The translations under genes were made by a program, and so were the position numbers. From CAZMGB01 sp964565775 (lineage in GTDB: Bacteria; Chloroflexota; Dehalococcoidia; DSTF01; JALHUB01), in contig CAZMGB010000007.1 in assembly GCA_964565775.1 (NCBI GenBank), positions 1 through 64,000 on the forward strand: 64,000 nt of DNA, in the 5' to 3' direction. Under the pieces are notes generated by a model. The model searched no databases, had not been told where the DNA came from, and saw only the letters and a list, made by a program, of their open reading frames with translations. This document shows, piece by piece, positions 8,637 through 17,093 of the stretch. Positions within the stretch are counted from its first letter, which is position 1. Each line of letters opens with the position of its first letter.

Positions 8637-8729
8637 GCCAGCCTTCAGGCTGGCACGGCGGCCAGGCTCAAGCCTGGCCTTCGGACAAGAACCAGCCGCT
8701 GCCCTGCCCCTGGAAGGCTGAAGCCTTCC
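8637..8729. repeat. Three tandem-placed palindromes between thiS and thiO
   Basis: Hairpins at 8637-8654 (GCCAGCCT/AGGCTGGC), 8660-8679 (GGCCAGGCT/AGCCTGGCC) and 8712-8729 (GGAAGGCT/AGCCTTCC) follow one another, each with a 2-nt loop (TC, CA, GA). They belong to the same style of dispersed element as those at 31.6 kb and on either side of the N-gap. Confidence 0.75.
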
Positions 8730-8730
8730 G

Positions 8731-8997
8731 CTACGCCCCGCCTTTCGTCTCCGGCGTCCAGCCTCCAACTTCCAACCTCCAGCTTCCGGTCGAGCCGCCG
8801 CCGACCATCCGCACGACCTCCAGGCTGTCGCCGTCTCGCAGCCGGATGCCCGCGTACTGCTCCCGGGGGATAACCTCGCCGTTGTAGGCCACCGCCACCA
8901 GGCGCGGGTCGACCTCGAGCGTTCGCAGGAAGCTGGGCAGGTCCGTCTCCCCGTCGAGCTCGCGCTTCTTGCCGTTGACGGTCAGGGAGATGACCAT
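8731..8997 (-). CDS. thiS: Sulfur carrier protein ThiS with a C-terminal extension
   Basis: Ubiquitin-fold sulfur carrier for thiazole synthesis. Residues 1-68 are a normal ThiS ending MVGGG. ThiS needs a free C-terminal Gly-Gly for adenylation and thiocarboxylate formation, yet this frame runs on for 20 residues (STGSWRLEVGG... to the stop). The extension is encoded by a repetitive stretch at about 8755-8790 made of CCAACTTCC-like units, so the original stop seems to have been lost to a repeat. Either a protease trims it, the protein is inactive, or there is a sequence error. The gene starts 3 nt after tenI. Confidence 0.85.
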   Translation of the reverse strand: MVISLTVNGKKRELDGETDLPSFLRTLEVDPRLVAVAYNGEVIPREQYAGIRLRDGDSLEVVRMVGGGSTGSWRLEVGGWTPETKGGA

Positions 8998-9000
8998 TGC

Positions 9001-9687
9001 CTACGCCGGCGTGGCCTCCGCAGCGCCAGCCGACCAGGCCTCGGTCATGGCCTTCATCAGCTCGTCCGCCGCCTTCTCGGCGTCGGAGACGCCGCAGATG
9101 GCAGAGATGACCGAGGCGCCGCGGGCGCCAGCGGCGATGACCTCGGCCGCGTTGCTCGCATTGACGCCGCCCACGGCAAGCACCGGGATCGACACCGCCT
9201 CCGCAACTTCCTTGATAAGCCCCACGCCGGCGGGCTCCGCCTCCGGCTTGGAGTCCGTGGCGAAGATAGTCCCCACCTGGACGAAGTCGGCGCCGTCGCG
9301 CTCGGCCTGGGCCGCCGCGTCGACGCTGTGCACGGAGCGGCCGATGAGGGTGTGCTTTCCCAGGAGCCAGCGAGCCATCCCCACGGGCAAGCCGTTCTCG
9401 GGCAGGTGGACGCCGTCGGCGCCGCAGGCCATGGCGACGTCGACGCGGTCGTTCACGAGGAGCAGGGCGTGTCCGCGGGTGACCTCACGCACGCGGCCGG
9501 CCAGCGCGAACAGCTCGCCGGCCGACAGGTCCTTCTCCCGAAGCTGCACCACGTTCACTCCGCCCTTGAGCGCGCTCTCCACGACCGTCTCCAGCGGCGT
9601 CTTGCCGCAGCGCCCGCGGTCGCTTATGAGGCAGAGAGTGGGAAAGTGCAGACGGCCGAGCCGGCTCGTGCGCGTCGTTCGCGTCAT
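9001..9687 (-). CDS. tenI: Thiazole tautomerase TenI (ThiE-like)
   Basis: A 228-aa TIM barrel of the ThiE/TenI family. Where ThiE has H-L-G-Q-x-D-L this protein has HLPENGLPV, and it carries GRSVHSVDAAAQAERDGADF followed by FATDSK, matching TenI, whose histidine in the S-V-H-S segment is essential. TenI aromatises the thiazole product of ThiG. Its place between thiG and thiS supports this, as does the separate true ThiE at 6754. Its ATG overlaps the thiG stop (ATGA), indicating coupled translation. Confidence 0.82.
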   Translation of the reverse strand: MTRTTRTSRLGRLHFPTLCLISDRGRCGKTPLETVVESALKGGVNVVQLREKDLSAGELFALAGRVREVTRGHALLLVNDRVDVAMACGADGVHLPENGLPVGMARWLLGKHTLIGRSVHSVDAAAQAERDGADFVQVGTIFATDSKPEAEPAGVGLIKEVAEAVSIPVLAVGGVNASNAAEVIAAGARGASVISAICGVSDAEKAADELMKAMTEAWSAGAAEATPA

Positions 9688-10457
9688 CTAACGACCCCTT
9701 CCAGAGAACTGCTGGCGGAGGCGTAGGCCTTCTTGGCGATGCGCCCGGCCAGGAACGCCTTGCGCCCGGCCTCGACCCCCATGCGGATCGCGTCGGCCAT
9801 GAGGACGGGGTTCTTGGCCTTGGCGATAGCGGTGTTCATGAGGACGGCATCGGCGCCCACCTCCAGCGCCAGGGAGGCGTCGGACGGCGAGCCGAGGCCG
9901 GCGTCGACCACCACGGGAACGTTCGCGTTCTCGATGATGATCTCGATCTCCTCCAGCGTAAAGATACCGCGACCGGAGCCTATGGGCGAGCCGAGGGGCA
10001 TGACCGTGGCGCAACCCAACTCCTCAAGCTGGCGGGCGAGGACGGGATCGGCGTGGAGGTAGGGGAGGACGGTGAAGCCCTCCTTGACGAGCTGCTCGGC
10101 GCCGCGCAGGGTGCCGATGGGGTCGGGCAGCAGGTAGCGGGGGTCGGGCACCACCTCCAGCTTGATCCAGTTGGAGCTCGTGAGCTCGCGGGCGAGGCGA
10201 GCCGTCATCAGCGCCTCGTCGACGGTCTGGCAGCCCGCCGTATTGGGCAGGATCGTGTAGCGGGACCAGTCGATGAAGTCGAGCTCAGTCTTCTTCTTGG
10301 GGTCGTCGAGGTCGAGGCGGCGGATGGCCACCGTCACGATCTCGGTGCCGGAGGCGTCGAGGGCGGCGACGGTCTCCTCGGGGGAGGCGTACTTGCCGGT
10401 GCCCAGCATCAGCCGCGACCGGAACTTCTTTCCTGCTATCTCAAGATGGTCATCCAT
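9684..10457 (-). CDS. thiG: Thiazole synthase
   Basis: TIM-barrel enzyme of 257 aa that builds the thiazole phosphate from DXP, dehydroglycine and ThiS thiocarboxylate. Hallmarks are RLMLGTGKY near residue 15, the catalytic lysine in WIKLEVVPD, LPDPIGTLRGAEQLV, and the phosphate-binding VVDAGLGSPSDA. Here RLDL replaces the R-R-x-N seen in many ThiG proteins. Length is typical. It follows thiC after about 140 bp occupied by a 36-bp tandem repeat. Confidence 0.94.
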   Translation of the reverse strand: MDDHLEIAGKKFRSRLMLGTGKYASPEETVAALDASGTEIVTVAIRRLDLDDPKKKTELDFIDWSRYTILPNTAGCQTVDEALMTARLARELTSSNWIKLEVVPDPRYLLPDPIGTLRGAEQLVKEGFTVLPYLHADPVLARQLEELGCATVMPLGSPIGSGRGIFTLEEIEIIIENANVPVVVDAGLGSPSDASLALEVGADAVLMNTAIAKAKNPVLMADAIRMGVEAGRKAFLAGRIAKKAYASASSSLEGVVR

Positions 10458-10488
10458 TCGTTTTCTCCTATCCCCCTCGACCGTCTAG

Positions 10489-10595
10489 GCGGCCGGACAG
10501 ACGCGGGGGCCTGCCCCCACGTTCGCGGCCGGACAGGCACAGGGGCCTGCCCCCACGTTCGCGGCCGGACAGGCACAGGGGCCTGCCCCTACGGC
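10489..10595. repeat. Three 36-bp tandem repeats between thiC and thiG
   Basis: Units start at 10489, 10525 and 10561. Each begins GCGGCCGGACAG and contains a self-complementary GGGGCCTGCCCC core, ending CCCACGTTC (the third diverges at the end). The core is the same GGGGC/GCCCC theme found at 28.9, 31.5 and 46.9 kb. The array lies inside the thi operon mRNA and may form stacked hairpins. Confidence 0.9.
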
Positions 10596-10600
10596 TTGCT

Positions 10601-11941
<1,341 letters not shown>

Positions 11942-12086
11942 TGTCTTCTCCTCTAGCGCGAAGGCGGGAGCCGGTTCAGGCGGCCCCTTTGTCGCTCCCT
12001 CACGAAGTATTCTCGCCCTCATCAGGCGATGTCTCGATCTCTCCTCTGATGTAGCACTGGCGCATCTCAGCTCGCCGCGCTCTCCC

Positions 12087-12881
12087 CTACCCCTGCCAGT
12101 AGCGAAAGAAATGGTGCACGGGGCCGTGGCCGTGACCCACCGGGTAGGCCTGCTGCAACGCCCGCGTCACGTACGCCTTCGCCATTGCCACCGCCTCCCG
12201 CGGGCTCGACCCCTTGGCCAGCGACGCCGCAATCGCCGAGGCGAATGTGCAGCCCGTGCCGTGGGTGCTGTTGGTGTCGACGCGCGGCGCCTCGAACTCG
12301 TGGAACGACTCCCCGTCGAAGAACAGGTCTACGGCCGCAGGAGTCCAGGCGGCGTGACCGCCCTTGATGACCACGTTCTGCGCCCCCATCTCGTGGATCC
12401 GCCGGGCCGCTTCCCGGGCGTCCTCCGCCGATTCGATCTTCGTGTCGGCCAGCACCTCCGCCTCCGGGACGTTCGGCGTGATCACCACGGCCAGCGGCAC
12501 CAGGCGCTCGCGCAACGCCTCCACCGCCTCCTCACGAAGCAGAGAGTCGCCGCTCTTGGCCACCATCACCGGATCGACCACCAGGTTAGGCAGTCGGTGC
12601 TCCCGCACCTTGTCGACGACAACCTGGATGATTGACGCGTTCGATAGCATCCCCGTCTTCACGGCGTCGGCGCCGATATCACCGATGATGGCGTCGATCT
12701 GTGCGGCCACCATCGCCGGCGGCAGCTCCAGCACGTCCTCGACACGCTGGGTGTTCTGCGCGGTGATAGCGGTGAGGGCCGACGTGCCGTAGACACCCAG
12801 CGCCGCGAACGTCTTCAGGTCGGCCTGGATGCCCGCGCCCCCGCCCGAGTCGGAGCCGGCGATGGTCATGGCCGTCTTCAC
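12087..12881 (-). CDS. thiD: Hydroxymethylpyrimidine (phosphate) kinase
   Basis: Ribokinase-fold kinase of 264 aa that phosphorylates HMP and HMP-P to HMP-PP. Signatures are TIAGSDSGGGAGIQADLKTF at the N-terminus, VKTGML, VDPVMVAKSG, TPNVPEAEVL and the catalytic THGTGCTF near residue 210. A GTG start follows GGGAGACC. It is the first gene of the operon, just downstream of the riboswitch attenuator. No ThiE domain is fused to it. Confidence 0.95.
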   Translation of the reverse strand: MKTAMTIAGSDSGGGAGIQADLKTFAALGVYGTSALTAITAQNTQRVEDVLELPPAMVAAQIDAIIGDIGADAVKTGMLSNASIIQVVVDKVREHRLPNLVVDPVMVAKSGDSLLREEAVEALRERLVPLAVVITPNVPEAEVLADTKIESAEDAREAARRIHEMGAQNVVIKGGHAAWTPAAVDLFFDGESFHEFEAPRVDTNSTHGTGCTFASAIAASLAKGSSPREAVAMAKAYVTRALQQAYPVGHGHGPVHHFFRYWQG

Positions 12882-12900
12882 GCATCAGGTCTCCCAACAG

Positions 12901-12925
12901 AAACCGCCCCGGGCTCTCGGGGCGG
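12901..12925 (-). terminator. Attenuator hairpin of the TPP riboswitch
   Basis: Read on the minus strand, an 8-bp GC stem (CCGCCCCG/CGGGGCGG, 12904-12925) with a 6-nt loop is followed by TTTCTGTT. It lies between the TPP aptamer and the thiD start, the expected place for ligand-dependent termination. Confidence 0.7.
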
Positions 12926-12947
12926 TGCTCGTCGTTTGCTCAGTCGT

Positions 12948-13034
12948 CTTCCCTTCGCTGGCATTACCCAGATCAGGTTCGACGGTCGGTGACGAGGCGG
13001 CCACCCTCTCAGCCTGGCTTACCCAAGCTCCCGC
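12948..13034 (-). promoter_or_regulatory. TPP riboswitch (THI element)
   Basis: On the minus strand the conserved parts appear in order: CTGAGAGGG (13012-13004), then ACCTGATCTGGGTAATGCC and AGCGAAGGGA (to 12950), with the outer P1 strands GGGAGCTT and GAAGGGAA. These are the invariant thiamine-pyrophosphate pocket sequences. It precedes thiD by about 70 nt, with the attenuator between, so it should turn the whole thi operon off when TPP is plentiful. Confidence 0.95.
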
Positions 13035-13060
13035 AGAGCACTATTCAGTTGTTCTCTTCC

Positions 13061-13089
13061 AATGTAAGTCCCGCGGCCACCGCTGTCAA
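13061..13089 (-). promoter_or_regulatory. Likely sigma70-type promoter of the thi operon
   Basis: Minus-strand TTGACA (13089-13084) and TACATT (13066-13061) are exactly 17 bp apart. The start would fall about 20 nt before the riboswitch. Confidence 0.6.
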
Positions 13090-13110
13090 CATCAGCCCCT
13101 ATGCTATAAT
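13083..13110 (+). promoter_or_regulatory. Likely promoter of the DsbA-like gene
   Basis: A perfect TATAAT at 13105-13110 has CTGTCA 16 bp upstream (13083-13088). That -35 overlaps the -35 of the divergent thi promoter, so the two promoters compete for the same DNA. Confidence 0.5.
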
Positions 13111-13149
13111 CTCCTGTATTCCAGCCCGGTCCTCGTCTCAGCCCCGACC

Positions 13150-13821
13150 ATGAAGATCGTCGCCATCTCGGACTACGTCTGCCCCTGGTGCTACCTGGGG
13201 CTGAAGCGAATCGAACGCCTCCAAGAAGAGTTCGACATCGAAGTGGAGTGGCACCCCTTCGAGCTGCGCCCGGGCCTGCCGCTCGAAGGAATGCCCATGG
13301 AGAGCATCATGGGCCGCGGCCGCTACACCGCCGACTACTTCGAGCAGCTCCGGCAACTGGGAGAAGAGGTGGGGGTCCACATGAAGGCGCGGAGCTTCCT
13401 CGCCAACTCACGGCCCGCGCACGAAGCGTCGCAGTACGCCCACGAGAGGGGCTGCTTCGAGCCGTTCCATCGCGCCGTCTTCCGCGCCTACTTCGAGGAG
13501 GGCGAGAATATCGGCGACGTCGACGTCCTCTGCCGCCTGGCCGATACGTGCCGCCTCGACGGCTCCGCGCTCAGGGAGGCGCTCGCCAGCGGTCGCTACG
13601 CCCACGACGTGGACGAGAAGGTTGCCTGGGTGCGGCAGAGAGGTGTCGCCGGTGTCCCGACGTTCATCTTCCCCACCCGCGGCGGCGAGTCGGCCAGCGG
13701 TTGGGCCGCGTCCGCCACGCACGGAAACGATACCTTCGATCTAATGGGCGCACAGGAGTACCGTGTCTTCGAGAGCGTCGCCGAACGGCTGGGCGCCAGA
13801 CGAAAGGTGAAGGAACCTTAG
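13150..13821 (+). CDS. DsbA-family oxidoreductase (FrnE-like)
   Basis: Thioredoxin-fold protein of 223 aa. The active-site motif CPWC lies in SDYVCPWCYLGL (residues 6-17), and the cis-proline loop GVAGVPTFIF is near residues 168-177. FrnE-type proteins act as cytoplasmic thiol-disulfide oxidoreductases; no signal peptide is seen. The ATG at 13150 starts directly at the first strand. The C-terminal segment LMGAQEYRVFESV fits the family. Confidence 0.87.
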   Translation: MKIVAISDYVCPWCYLGLKRIERLQEEFDIEVEWHPFELRPGLPLEGMPMESIMGRGRYTADYFEQLRQLGEEVGVHMKARSFLANSRPAHEASQYAHERGCFEPFHRAVFRAYFEEGENIGDVDVLCRLADTCRLDGSALREALASGRYAHDVDEKVAWVRQRGVAGVPTFIFPTRGGESASGWAASATHGNDTFDLMGAQEYRVFESVAERLGARRKVKEP

Positions 13822-13919
13822 AACCTTGGAACCATAGAGCCGCAGGCTCCTCAGAGCGGTTGCCGCCTTCGAGGGTTCAAAGGTTCCAAAGTCACCGGAC
13901 CGGGGGATAGGAGTACGCC

Positions 13920-15098
13920 ATGGAGTTTCGCTTCACACCTGACGAGGAGGCCTTTCGCAAGGAGATCGTAGACTTCCTCGCAGCGGAGCTGCCGCCCGAT
14001 TGGGAAGGCGCCGACCCGCTCGGCGCCGAAGAGCGGGAGGAGCTGTGGGAGCTGAGCCGCCGCTTCACCAGGAAGCTGGCCGAGCGCAAGTGGCTGGCAA
14101 TGGCCTGGCCCCGCGAGTACGGCGGCCTGGGAGCCTCCCATATGCAGCAACTCATCTACAACGAGGAGATGGCCTACCAGGCGGCCCCCGGAGGCGGCGG
14201 CATGGGGGTGGCCTGGGTCGGACCGGCCATCATGCTCTACGGCACGGACGAGCAGAAGGCGAAATACCTGCCGCGCATCACCAGCGGCGAGGACGTCTGG
14301 TGCACGCTCTACAGTGAGCCGGAGGCCGGCTCCGACCTGGCGGCCCTCCGGACACGCGCCGTCCGCGACGGCGACGACTTCGTGATCAACGGGCAGAAGA
14401 TATGGGTCTCCGTGGCCCATCGCTCCAACTGGGGCTGGCTCGCCGCCCGCACCGACCCGGATGCCCCCAAGCACAAGGGGATCAGCACCTTCGTAGTCGA
14501 CTTGACCTCCCCCGGCATCAGCATAAGGCCGCTCATCAACATGGCCGGCTCGCACGGCTTCAACGAGGTCTTCTTCGACAGCGTGCGCATCCCCAAGGAG
14601 AACCTGGTCGGCGAGCTGAACCGCGGCTGGTACCAGGTAGCGGTCGCCCTCGACTTCGAGCGCTCCGGCATCCAGGCCTTCGCGGGAGCGCGACGCGCCC
14701 TCGAGGGGTTGACGGCCTTCGTCCGCGAGAACGTCACCACGAAAGACGCCCCTTCCTATCGACAGGTGCGCCTGCGCCTCGCCGACCGGGCAGTGGAGAT
14801 AGAGGCCGGCACACTCATCGCCTACCGCATCCCCTGGATGCAGTCGCAGGGCATGATCCCCAACTACGAGGCGTCGATCTCCAAGCTCTACGGCAGCGAG
14901 CTTGCGCAGCGGGTCGCCGAGACGGGGCTCCAGCTTATCGGGCTGTACGGCGGCCTGGAGAGGGGATCGCCGTGGGCGCCCCTCAAGGGCCGGTTGGAGC
15001 GAGGATACCTTACCGCGGCCGCGAGCACCATCGCCGCCGGCACGAGCGAGATCATGCGCAACATCATCGCCACACGCGGCCTGGGCCTGCCACGCTAG
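13920..15098 (+). CDS. Acyl-CoA dehydrogenase (second copy)
   Basis: 392-aa flavoprotein closely related to the enzyme at 2936: same N-terminal FRFTPDEEAFR, the signature YSEPEAGSDLAAL, NGQKIWVSVA in the middle domain, and a C-terminal IAAGTSEIMRNIIATRGLGL. It oxidises acyl-CoA substrates with electrons passed to ETF. A GGGGATAGGAG ribosome site precedes the ATG. The gene is flanked by the DsbA-like gene and a winged-helix regulator, with no obvious pathway partner, so chain preference is open. Confidence 0.92.
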   Translation: MEFRFTPDEEAFRKEIVDFLAAELPPDWEGADPLGAEEREELWELSRRFTRKLAERKWLAMAWPREYGGLGASHMQQLIYNEEMAYQAAPGGGGMGVAWVGPAIMLYGTDEQKAKYLPRITSGEDVWCTLYSEPEAGSDLAALRTRAVRDGDDFVINGQKIWVSVAHRSNWGWLAARTDPDAPKHKGISTFVVDLTSPGISIRPLINMAGSHGFNEVFFDSVRIPKENLVGELNRGWYQVAVALDFERSGIQAFAGARRALEGLTAFVRENVTTKDAPSYRQVRLRLADRAVEIEAGTLIAYRIPWMQSQGMIPNYEASISKLYGSELAQRVAETGLQLIGLYGGLERGSPWAPLKGRLERGYLTAAASTIAAGTSEIMRNIIATRGLGLPR

Positions 15099-15217
15099 AC
15101 CGTATGCGAAGGCGCCAGGAGCTGCTGTCGAGAGCCGGCACGTGCCTGGAGGGGAGTAAGAAGGAGCGGCCCGGCTTGCAGCCTGGCCCCTCAGATCTAG
15201 GTCGTCGACACTGAAAA

Positions 15218-15568
15218 TCAGCGGCGGCGGCGCCTGCCGTCCGGCGACTCGTCAGGGGGTCGCATGCCCTCAGGCGGCCGCGGACTGCGGCCGGTGAGCT
15301 CGATAATCGCTCCCATGATCTCCTCGATGGTATAGGGCCCGAGCGCCATCGAATCGAGTACTGCATCCAGATTCACCCAGTACCTGTTGCGCCGCCCCTC
15401 CTTCTGACGGGAGATGATCCCCTCCTGCTCCAGGCGACGCAAGAGGGACAGGGTCGCCCTCTCGGTGATTCCCACTGCGTTGGCGATCTCTCGCAGCGTC
15501 GAGCGCGGGTGTTCTCGCACGTGAATAAGCACCAGGGCATGATTTGTTAGCAAACCCCATTTCTTCAC
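15218..15568 (-). CDS. Winged-helix transcriptional regulator (MarR/ArsR-like)
   Basis: A 116-aa DNA-binding protein. The helix-turn-helix is in TLREIANAVGITERATLSLLRRLEQEGII (about 25-53), followed by a wing S-R-Q-K-E-G-R-R-N-R-Y-W-V, and an arginine-rich tail (GRRRRR). The GTG start is preceded by AAGGGGG. Upstream lies a lower-GC stretch with two TTACTGG direct repeats (near 15612-15636), a possible autoregulatory site. Target genes are unknown; the neighbouring acyl-CoA dehydrogenase is a candidate. Confidence 0.75.
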   Translation of the reverse strand: MKKWGLLTNHALVLIHVREHPRSTLREIANAVGITERATLSLLRRLEQEGIISRQKEGRRNRYWVNLDAVLDSMALGPYTIEEIMGAIIELTGRSPRPPEGMRPPDESPDGRRRRR

Positions 15569-15778
15569 GGCGGCCCCCTTGACAAGCGGTTAATGAGGAA
15601 CTATGATACCAGTAAAGAATTGCCAGTAAGAGCTCTCTAGTTAGATGTTTCCGGTAGTATGGCGCTGGTAGTCTTTCTCCGGCCATAATCATCCGGCAAA
15701 TTAGTTCCTACATAAACCATAGGGGCGAAAAAGTCAAGAACTTTCCCCGCCTGCGGCTTCACACGAAGGAACGACTCG

Positions 15779-15991
15779 ATGCTGGTCCTCACAAGGAAAG
15801 TGCATCAGAGCATTCTCATCCGAAACGACATCGTCGTGCAGGTGCTCGGTGTGGACCGAGGCCGAGTGAAGATCGGCGTGTCAGCGCCGCCCGACGTCAC
15901 GATCCTCCGCGAAGAACTAACGCCGCCACAAGGCGAACGAAACCCAACGCACCCCCCTCTGGGAGGCGCTACCAGGTTCCGGTCATCCTGA
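15779..15991 (+). CDS. csrA: Carbon storage regulator CsrA
   Basis: RNA-binding translational regulator of 70 aa. The first 47 residues are canonical: MLVLTRKVHQSILI, then the strand VQVLGVDRGRVKIGVSAP and the VTILREEL RNA-contact segment. The remaining tail (TPPQGERNPTHPP...) is unusual in being proline-rich and may be repeat-derived. AAGGAACG precedes the ATG. No flagellar genes or fliW partner, its usual neighbours, are in the window. Confidence 0.88.
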   Translation: MLVLTRKVHQSILIRNDIVVQVLGVDRGRVKIGVSAPPDVTILREELTPPQGERNPTHPPLGGATRFRSS

Positions 15992-16124
15992 ACGAGATGC
16001 AGATGAAGAGCGAAACCTGAGCCATCGGGAGAGCACTCCGCCCATCCTCCTGCCCGGGCCGTGATGGGTGCCCTCTGGCCTGCGGACTGGCGGGGAACGT
16101 TGGCGAGGGGACATCACGACTGGG

Positions 16125-16150
16125 AGGGCGGCCCTTCTCAGGGCCGCCCT
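16125..16150. terminator. Strong GC hairpin, terminator-like
   Basis: A perfect 10-bp stem AGGGCGGCCC/GGGCCGCCCT with loop TTCTCA is followed by a short TTTCG on the plus strand. It lies between csrA and the convergent DoxX gene and may end transcription from csrA. The rest of 15992-16260 shows no gene. Confidence 0.5.
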
Positions 16151-16260
16151 TTCGCGTCCGCGCCAGCTTCGCCCCCCTCTTCCCCTCCCTCGGAGAAGAC
16201 GACGACCTGGACCGGCCCTGTGGGACCGGCCCAAGTCCAAGAGGGCGGCCCTTCTTATCC

Positions 16261-16836
16261 TCAGCCTAGAACGAACTTCACTCCCGGCAGCCGCTTCACC
16301 AGAGGCAGCCGCTCGACAAAGTAGTCCAGCCCCAGGATGCGGCCGGCACCGAGAGCACTGAGGATACCCAGGGCCACGATGTAGACCAGGTGGTACTCCA
16401 AGAACGGGTTGTTCTCGGGCGGGAAGGCCGAAAGGTAGAACAACATCAGCATCACCGAGCCCCAGAGGGCCGCCCAGCGGGTAAAGACTCCGAAGACCAG
16501 AGCAAGGCCGATGAGGATCTCGCCCCAGGTCACCATCGGGTCGATGACGTTCAGCGCCATGCTGTTGCTGGCGAGGCTGTGGAACCAGCCCGTCAACGGC
16601 CCCTTCGTCGCGTTCCCCAGATAGCCGCCGGCGCTGAAGCCCATTATCAGCTTGTGGAAACCGGCGTAGGCGAAGACCCAGCCCAGGGTGAAGCGCGCCA
16701 GTACCACCATCGGCGGCAGGATCTTGTTCGCCAGCTCTTCCGGCCAGGCCCTCTCCCACAGAGCCTCCATTCTGAGCCCCCGCTCGGCCTCTTTCACCAC
16801 TGTTCCGACTCTGCCTGCCTCTGTTGCCTGTGCCAT
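16261..16836 (-). CDS. DoxX-family membrane protein
   Basis: A 191-aa integral membrane protein with about four hydrophobic segments: LARFTLGWVFAYAGFHKLI, GEILIGLALVFGVFTRWAA, LWGSVMLMLFYLSAF and YIVALGILSALGAG. The G-x-H-K in the first helix and the helix pattern match the DoxX/TQO small-subunit family, which is linked to quinone or thiosulfate redox chemistry in some members. The soluble N-terminus has about 40 residues. Its promoter region carries two matched palindromes, suggesting tight control. Confidence 0.8.
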   Translation of the reverse strand: MAQATEAGRVGTVVKEAERGLRMEALWERAWPEELANKILPPMVVLARFTLGWVFAYAGFHKLIMGFSAGGYLGNATKGPLTGWFHSLASNSMALNVIDPMVTWGEILIGLALVFGVFTRWAALWGSVMLMLFYLSAFPPENNPFLEYHLVYIVALGILSALGAGRILGLDYFVERLPLVKRLPGVKFVLG

Positions 16837-16935
16837 ACTTCATCACCTTTCTGGGTTGTCCGGAGCGCGCCAAGCGGCCGCGCCGCCCATATTACCCAAA
16901 ATTTCCGCCGTTTGCCTCACTCCCCCCGTAAGGTT

Positions 16936-16977
16936 ATTATAGCAAGGCATTTGCCCCAGGAAAAGAGGCAATTGCCT
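16936..16977 (-). promoter_or_regulatory. DoxX gene promoter with a double palindromic operator
   Basis: On the minus strand an extended -10, TGCTATAAT (TATAAT at 16941-16936), lies about 100 nt before the DoxX ATG. Upstream are two similar palindromes, GGCATTTGCC (16946-16955) and AGGCAATTGCCT (16966-16977), with centres 21 bp apart, i.e. two helical turns on the same DNA face. The spacing is typical of paired repressor dimers covering a promoter. Confidence 0.55.
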
Positions 16978-17093
16978 TATTTTCTTGTACGATCTCAGCT
17001 CCCTGTCACGCCGTGCCAAGGGACAGCCATGGCCTGAGACAGCCACAGCGCGGGGACAGGTGTGAGTCGTGTGGAGGCCCTGCCGGTTCTTTT

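Noticed and set aside
10489..10595. Possible CRISPR array (regular 36-bp spacing)
   Set aside because: The whole 36-bp unit is repeated, with no variable spacers and no cas genes nearby.
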